This document shows, in pieces, positions 13,685 through 16,618 of a DNA stretch of 16,618 nucleotides. Each line of letters opens with the position of its first letter. Position 1 is the stretch's first letter. Under the pieces are notes generated by a model. It did no database searches, was not told where the DNA came from, and saw only the letters and a list, made by a program, of their open reading frames with translations. The stretch comes from ZCTH02-B3 sp036563895 (GTDB taxonomy: Bacteria; Bacillota; Bacilli; Paenibacillales; Paenibacillaceae), in the NCBI GenBank assembly GCA_036563895.1, contig DATCLN010000094.1, positions 1 to 16,618 of the forward strand. The letters are read 5' to 3'. The position numbers and the translations under genes were made by a program.

Positions 13685-13996
13685 ATGGCAATGACGCTGA
13701 CGAAGGAAAACTTCCAGAAAACGGTGGAGCAAGGCGTTTCCCTGGTGGATTTCTGGGCGCCGTGGTGCGGCCCCTGCAGAATGCAGGAACCCATCATTGA
13801 AGAACTGGCCCGGGAAATGGGGGACCGGGCGACCATCGCCAAGCTGAACGTGGACGACGAACCGGAACTGGCTTCCCGCTACGGCGTCATGAGCATTCCC
13901 ACGCTCATCCTGTTCAAGGACGGCCAGCCGGTTGACAAGCTGGTGGGGCTGCAATCCAAGGAGACGCTGAAGGCGAGACTGCAAAGACTGCTCTGA
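13685..13996 (+). CDS. Thioredoxin
   Basis: This 103-residue protein is a canonical cytosolic thioredoxin, which reduces protein disulfides using electrons from thioredoxin reductase. The active site WCGPC is at residues 27-31 (Cys28 and Cys31), the buried Asp22 (VDFWAP) is present, and cis-Pro72 is in MSIPTLILFKDG. Length and motif order are those of TrxA. ATG 13685 follows GAGGAG (13671-13676) by 8 nt; the ORF is open 19 codons further upstream but without a ribosome site. It follows the Rrf2 gene closely and ends at a strong terminator, so it is likely co-transcribed. Most genomes of this group carry several thioredoxins, so this may be a stress-linked paralogue rather than the housekeeping one. 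Confidence 0.93.
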   Translation: MAMTLTKENFQKTVEQGVSLVDFWAPWCGPCRMQEPIIEELAREMGDRATIAKLNVDDEPELASRYGVMSIPTLILFKDGQPVDKLVGLQSKETLKARLQRLL

Positions 13997-14049
13997 GGGC
14001 AGCGCATCAAAAGGAGACGGAAGCAACGCGGGATGCGCCGCGTCCGGTC

Positions 14050-14114
14050 ATCCGCCCGCGCATCGCCGGATTCGAAACGGGGTTTCCGGCGCCATCGCGG
14101 GGCGGATTTTTTTT
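14050..14114 (+). terminator. Rho-independent terminator after thioredoxin
   Basis: ATCCGCCC (14050-14057) pairs with GGGCGGAT (14100-14107), with a further inner stem GCCGGA/TCCGGC and GAAAC/GTTTC near the tip. Eight T residues follow (14107-14114). It ends the Rrf2-thioredoxin transcript 53 nt after the thioredoxin stop and stands just beyond the end of the convergent lipoprotein gene. Confidence 0.85.
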
Positions 14115-14119
14115 CGGCC

Positions 14120-14764
14120 TCATCCTTCCCCGTGCGCGATGGCGACCAGACGCCACCCCTCGTCCGCGGGCAGAAAGACGAGGGTGAGGCTTTTCCATCC
14201 CGCGCTTCCGCGGGATTCCTGCCGGGGGAAGTAATATTCCACATAGGACGACCCCGGGAAGACTTCATGGCCATTGTAGGGAGAATCGCCCGGACTGGCC
14301 GAACGGTTGACCGAGACGGTCGGAGCCTGCGCGAAATCCTCATCGTACACGAAAGTTTCGAAATATTCCCGGAACGAAAGTTCGACAGTATTGCCCGTGC
14401 CCTCTTGAACGCCCCATACAAGTTTCGTGTCGTCGGAAAACTGCGGCAGTTCGCCGGGGAGGAACGACGGGGAAGAAGCCGGATCCAGGCGCCGGTGCGG
14501 CGAAAACAGCACGCCCCGCTCTTCGTGAATCCAGAACGCGAGCCGGTCCAGATCGCGGTCGCGCAGCGCCCGGACCACTTCCCCGGCCGCCTCGAGCAGG
14601 GAAGCCTCTTCTTCGGATACCGAAGCCGACGGGCTGGCCAGAGCGCTGGACTCCACCCGGCCGCCGCCGGACGGTTCCGTTCCGGAGGGCGGCTGGCCGG
14701 TCTCGCAGCCGGACGCAAGCAGGATGGCTAGAATCGGGATGAGCAGGCGCTTGAGGGCGCGCAA
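14120..14764 (-). CDS. Uncharacterised lipoprotein
   Basis: The start is TTG 14764, with GGGAGG 8-9 nt upstream on the minus strand. This gives MRALKRLLIPILAILLASGC, a textbook lipoprotein signal with lipid-anchored Cys20. A longer ATG start at 14839 would bury the signal inside the protein. The 214-residue product would be exported and tethered to the outer face of the membrane. After a Pro/Gly/Ser-rich linker (~20-50) comes a domain of ~160 residues with FWIHEERGVLFSPH, FREYFETFVYD and WRLVAIAHG near the end. This pattern resembles uncharacterised bacterial lipoproteins with an NTF2-like fold; I do not recognise a specific family and assign no function. It is convergent with thioredoxin and lies downstream of the exonuclease terminator, so it has its own promoter, not identified. 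Confidence 0.8.
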   Translation of the reverse strand: MRALKRLLIPILAILLASGCETGQPPSGTEPSGGGRVESSALASPSASVSEEEASLLEAAGEVVRALRDRDLDRLAFWIHEERGVLFSPHRRLDPASSPSFLPGELPQFSDDTKLVWGVQEGTGNTVELSFREYFETFVYDEDFAQAPTVSVNRSASPGDSPYNGHEVFPGSSYVEYYFPRQESRGSAGWKSLTLVFLPADEGWRLVAIAHGEG

Positions 14765-14856
14765 GTTGCATACCTCCCTGATCTGGATGTCTTCCCGCGC
14801 AAGGCGCAACATCGCACGATTCAGTCCGTACCATTTCATTCATTCGGTTAGACGCA

Positions 14857-14884
14857 AAAAAAACCGGGGAGTTCCGCTCCCCGG
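14857..14884 (-). terminator. Rho-independent terminator of the exonuclease gene
   Basis: CCGGGGAG (14865-14872) pairs with CTCCCGG (14878-14884), a 7-bp stem with one bulged G and a 5-nt loop. On the minus strand it is followed by eight T residues (14857-14864), about 55 nt after the exonuclease stop. Confidence 0.85.
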
Positions 14885-14938
14885 CATGAAAAAAATTCTG
14901 CAAATTCGCTTTTCAGAGGGGATTTTCGCCCCGGAATG

Positions 14939-15679
14939 TCAGGTTCTTCCAAGAAACGCGTACATCCCGTACAGCGTGCGGACCTTGCGGGAGGCCAGTT
15001 CGCCCAGCAGCGCTCCCCACAGCCGCGCCGTCATGATGGCGTCCTGCAGCGCGTGGTGGCGCCCTTTTCTCTCGATTCCGTAATAGTCCAGCCAGTCGTC
15101 CAGCGTATAGTGGAGCCGGTCGGGGTACAGCTTGCAGGCGATCATCATCGTGTCGAGCACCCGGTGGGTCAGGGACGCGCCGGTCCTGCGCCGCAGCGCG
15201 ATGTCGAGAAAGCGCCGGTCGTGCCCGCTGGCGTGGGCGATCAGCACCCGGTCCCGCACGAAGCGGAAAAACTGGATCAGCACCTGGGCGGTGTCGGGGG
15301 CGTCTTTCACCATCTCGTTGGTGATCGACGTGAGCTTTTCGATTTCCGGCGGGATCGGGCGGCGGGGATTGACCAGGCTGTACATCGTCTCGCCCTCGAT
15401 GAGCTCGGCGCCCCGCACGGCCGCCGCGCCGACGGAGATGATCTCGTCGCCGTTTTGCGGATGGAAACCGGTCGTCTCCAGGTCGAACACCACCGCCTGC
15501 AGCTCGTCCAGGGGGACGTCGCCGGCGCCGTTTTCGCGCTGCTGCCGGATGTCCCGCAGCATCGAGCGCAGAAAGGCGATCTGCTGCGCGTTGTCCTCGT
15601 CCAGCGAGGCGAAGGACGGCGGCAGGCCGCCCGACCGGTACAGTTCCATGAATCGGTTGAACGGTTTCCACGCTTTCAT
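14939..15679 (-). CDS. DEDDh 3'-5' exonuclease (DNA polymerase III epsilon-like)
   Basis: The 246-residue protein has a ~60-residue N-terminal helical extension, then an exonuclease domain of the RNase T / DnaQ type. Exo I is FDLETTGF with Asp66 and Glu68, Exo II contains Asp154 (HASGHDRRFLD), and Exo III has His208 with Asp213 (RHHALQDA). All four acidic residues and the His of a DEDDh enzyme are present, so it should be active on DNA or RNA ends. The minus-strand ATG 15679 follows AAAGGAG by 8 nt. It lies 68 bp after the DUF294 gene on the same strand and is likely co-transcribed. It is not the replicative PolC exonuclease, being a free-standing small protein. The substrate is unknown. Confidence 0.9.
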   Translation of the reverse strand: MKAWKPFNRFMELYRSGGLPPSFASLDEDNAQQIAFLRSMLRDIRQQRENGAGDVPLDELQAVVFDLETTGFHPQNGDEIISVGAAAVRGAELIEGETMYSLVNPRRPIPPEIEKLTSITNEMVKDAPDTAQVLIQFFRFVRDRVLIAHASGHDRRFLDIALRRRTGASLTHRVLDTMMIACKLYPDRLHYTLDDWLDYYGIERKGRHHALQDAIMTARLWGALLGELASRKVRTLYGMYAFLGRT

Positions 15680-15705
15680 GGCGAATGCTCCTTTGCTTTG
15701 CGGCT

Positions 15706-15739
15706 TTGCGCTTTGCCTCTTCTTGCGCCTTGCCTCTTC
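15706..15739. repeat. 17-bp tandem duplication between DUF294 and exonuclease genes
   Basis: TTGCGCTTTGCCTCTTC (15706-15722) is followed directly by TTGCGCCTTGCCTCTTC (15723-15739), 16 of 17 identical. Further CTTTGC units lie at 15691-15710. On the minus-strand transcript this is a purine-rich GGCAAAG-type run just before the exonuclease ribosome site. Confidence 0.75.
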
Positions 15740-15747
15740 CCGTCCGC

Positions 15748-16618
15748 CTATCCGCCGATTTTCCCGCCCCGCTGCTGGACCGCCGCCCGGCCCGCCTCGT
15801 GCAGCCGCTTCGCCGTGGCGATGGCGCTGCGGATGCGCTCGCGCACCGGCCGGGTGAGCAGCGGCGCCGCGATGATGCCGCTGGATTGCGGCGCGTCGCC
15901 TTCGGAAGCGGTAATCGAGCGGAAATAAAGCACGTTCGCGAAGTCCCGCAGGGCGTCGTCCGCCAGCCGTCCGGCGAGGGCGCCGCGGAGGCGCAGCTGT
16001 GCGATCCGTTCCGCCGTGCCCGAAGCTTCCACGCCGTGCATGACGGCGAGCAGGCGCACGGCGTTGACCATCGGCACGTACAGCCCGTATTTGATCTCGA
16101 TGCCGCCCGCGTGGGGTCCGTACGATACCCGCAGCAGGTTGCCGAGGGGACCCACGACGGGCTGGCGGTGCAGCGTGTTGCGCAGCATCGCCGCGCACAG
16201 CTGCGGCGATTCGCCCGCCGCCCGCCGCAGACGCTCCGCCAGGGCGGCGGCGAGGCGCCCGCTGCCGGCGACGGCGCGCGCGTCGGCGATGATCAGGAGG
16301 TGCCGGACGTGGTCCCACGTCGGATCTTCGATCCAGGCGTCCATCTGCGCTTCCCACTCCGCCAGGGAACGGCACCAGGCCGGCTCGCCGCATACCACCT
16401 TGCCCGGGCAGGGCGGGTAGCCGGCGCGGTCGAGGGCATCCTGGATCGCGTTTCCGAGTTTCAGGAAAAAGCTGCGGAATTCTTCCTCGCGGCCGGGGGC
16501 GGGCGTTTCGTACACGATGCCGTTGTCCTGGTCGCTGTACACCGACTGTTCGCCGCGGCCTCCGCTGCCGAACAAGAGAAAATCATACCCGCCCGGCGGC
16601 GTCAGCCCGTCCGCCGCG
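15748..16618 (-). CDS. DUF294 nucleotidyltransferase-like protein (5' end outside the window)
   Basis: The frame is open from the window edge to a TAG at 15748-15750, at least 289 residues. Near the visible start is the nucleotidyltransferase motif FGSGGRGEQSVYSDQDN, as in GlnD-like DUF294 domains, with the acidic pair in SDQDN as probable metal ligands. The following ~200 residues match the helical DUF294 C-terminal region, which contains RNTLHRQPVVGPLG and an IEIKYGLYVPMVNAVRLLA segment. In many bacteria such proteins also carry N-terminal CBS or cyclic-nucleotide domains; that part is not visible here. TTG 16575 is not the real start because the frame continues with plausible protein (YDFLLFGSGG). 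It is followed by the DEDDh exonuclease on the same strand, a known neighbourhood. The reaction catalysed is not known. Confidence 0.88.
   Translation of the reverse strand, partial: AADGLTPPGGYDFLLFGSGGRGEQSVYSDQDNGIVYETPAPGREEEFRSFFLKLGNAIQDALDRAGYPPCPGKVVCGEPAWCRSLAEWEAQMDAWIEDPTWDHVRHLLIIADARAVAGSGRLAAALAERLRRAAGESPQLCAAMLRNTLHRQPVVGPLGNLLRVSYGPHAGGIEIKYGLYVPMVNAVRLLAVMHGVEASGTAERIAQLRLRGALAGRLADDALRDFANVLYFRSITASEGDAPQSSGIIAAPLLTRPVRERIRSAIATAKRLHEAGRAAVQQRGGKIGG

Noticed and set aside
15680..16393. Upstream extension of the exonuclease frame
   Set aside because: Overlaps the DUF294 gene in another frame and is Arg/Gly/Ala rich; ATG 15679 has AAAGGAG at ideal spacing.

Overview
The window is high-GC DNA with ordinary Firmicutes expression signals: strong GGAGG-type ribosome binding sites 6-10 nt before starts, sigma-A promoters, and rho-independent terminators. 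Gene content includes a YtrA-type GntR/ABC operon, an LtaS-type lipoteichoic acid synthase, a DUF1540 miniprotein, an Rrf2 regulator, and an MMPL exporter with xxxLxxG repeats. This suggests a chromosomal segment of a high-GC Paenibacillaceae member (Paenibacillus, Cohnella or Thermobacillus type). The assignment is inference from style and content; there is no rRNA or marker gene here.

Layout. (1) 1-216: the end of an insertion sequence, with a transposase C-terminus and short TGACA repeats. (2) 356-4083: a two-gene operon of a MarR repressor and a 1060-residue MMPL/RND exporter, overlapping by GTGA. (3) 4247-5248: an aldose-1-epimerase-like enzyme. (4) 5363-5515, minus strand: a 50-residue DUF1540 cysteine-rich protein with its own terminator. 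(5) 5590-5710: a large orphan terminator-like hairpin, then a near-perfect sigma-A promoter and a palindromic operator. (6) 5867-8115: three overlapping genes, YtrA-like GntR regulator, ABC ATPase and ABC-2 permease. (7) 8221-10140: LtaS-family synthase, converging on (8) a CDF metal exporter (minus, 10163-11065) across a shared bidirectional terminator. (9) 11386-13996: a redox-flavoured group of FrnE/DsbA-like protein (minus), divergent aldo/keto reductase, and Rrf2 regulator with thioredoxin. (10) 14120-16618, minus strand: an uncharacterised lipoprotein, a DEDDh exonuclease, and a DUF294 nucleotidyltransferase-like protein cut by the window edge.

How the parts may work together. Three small regulator-led units stand out (MarR-MMPL, GntR-ABC, Rrf2-Trx). 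In the last two a palindromic sequence lies on the core promoter, which fits autorepression. The Rrf2 unit is the most interesting: three alternating TTACAG/CTGTAA half-sites cover the promoter, the protein has four cysteines that do not fit the usual Fe-S triad, and the next gene is thioredoxin. This suggests a thiol-based switch controlling its own reductant. The exonuclease/DUF294 pair is a recurrent but poorly understood neighbourhood. No CRISPR array, tRNA, rRNA or clear defence system was found. Nothing here is plainly a wholly new system; the best leads are regulatory.
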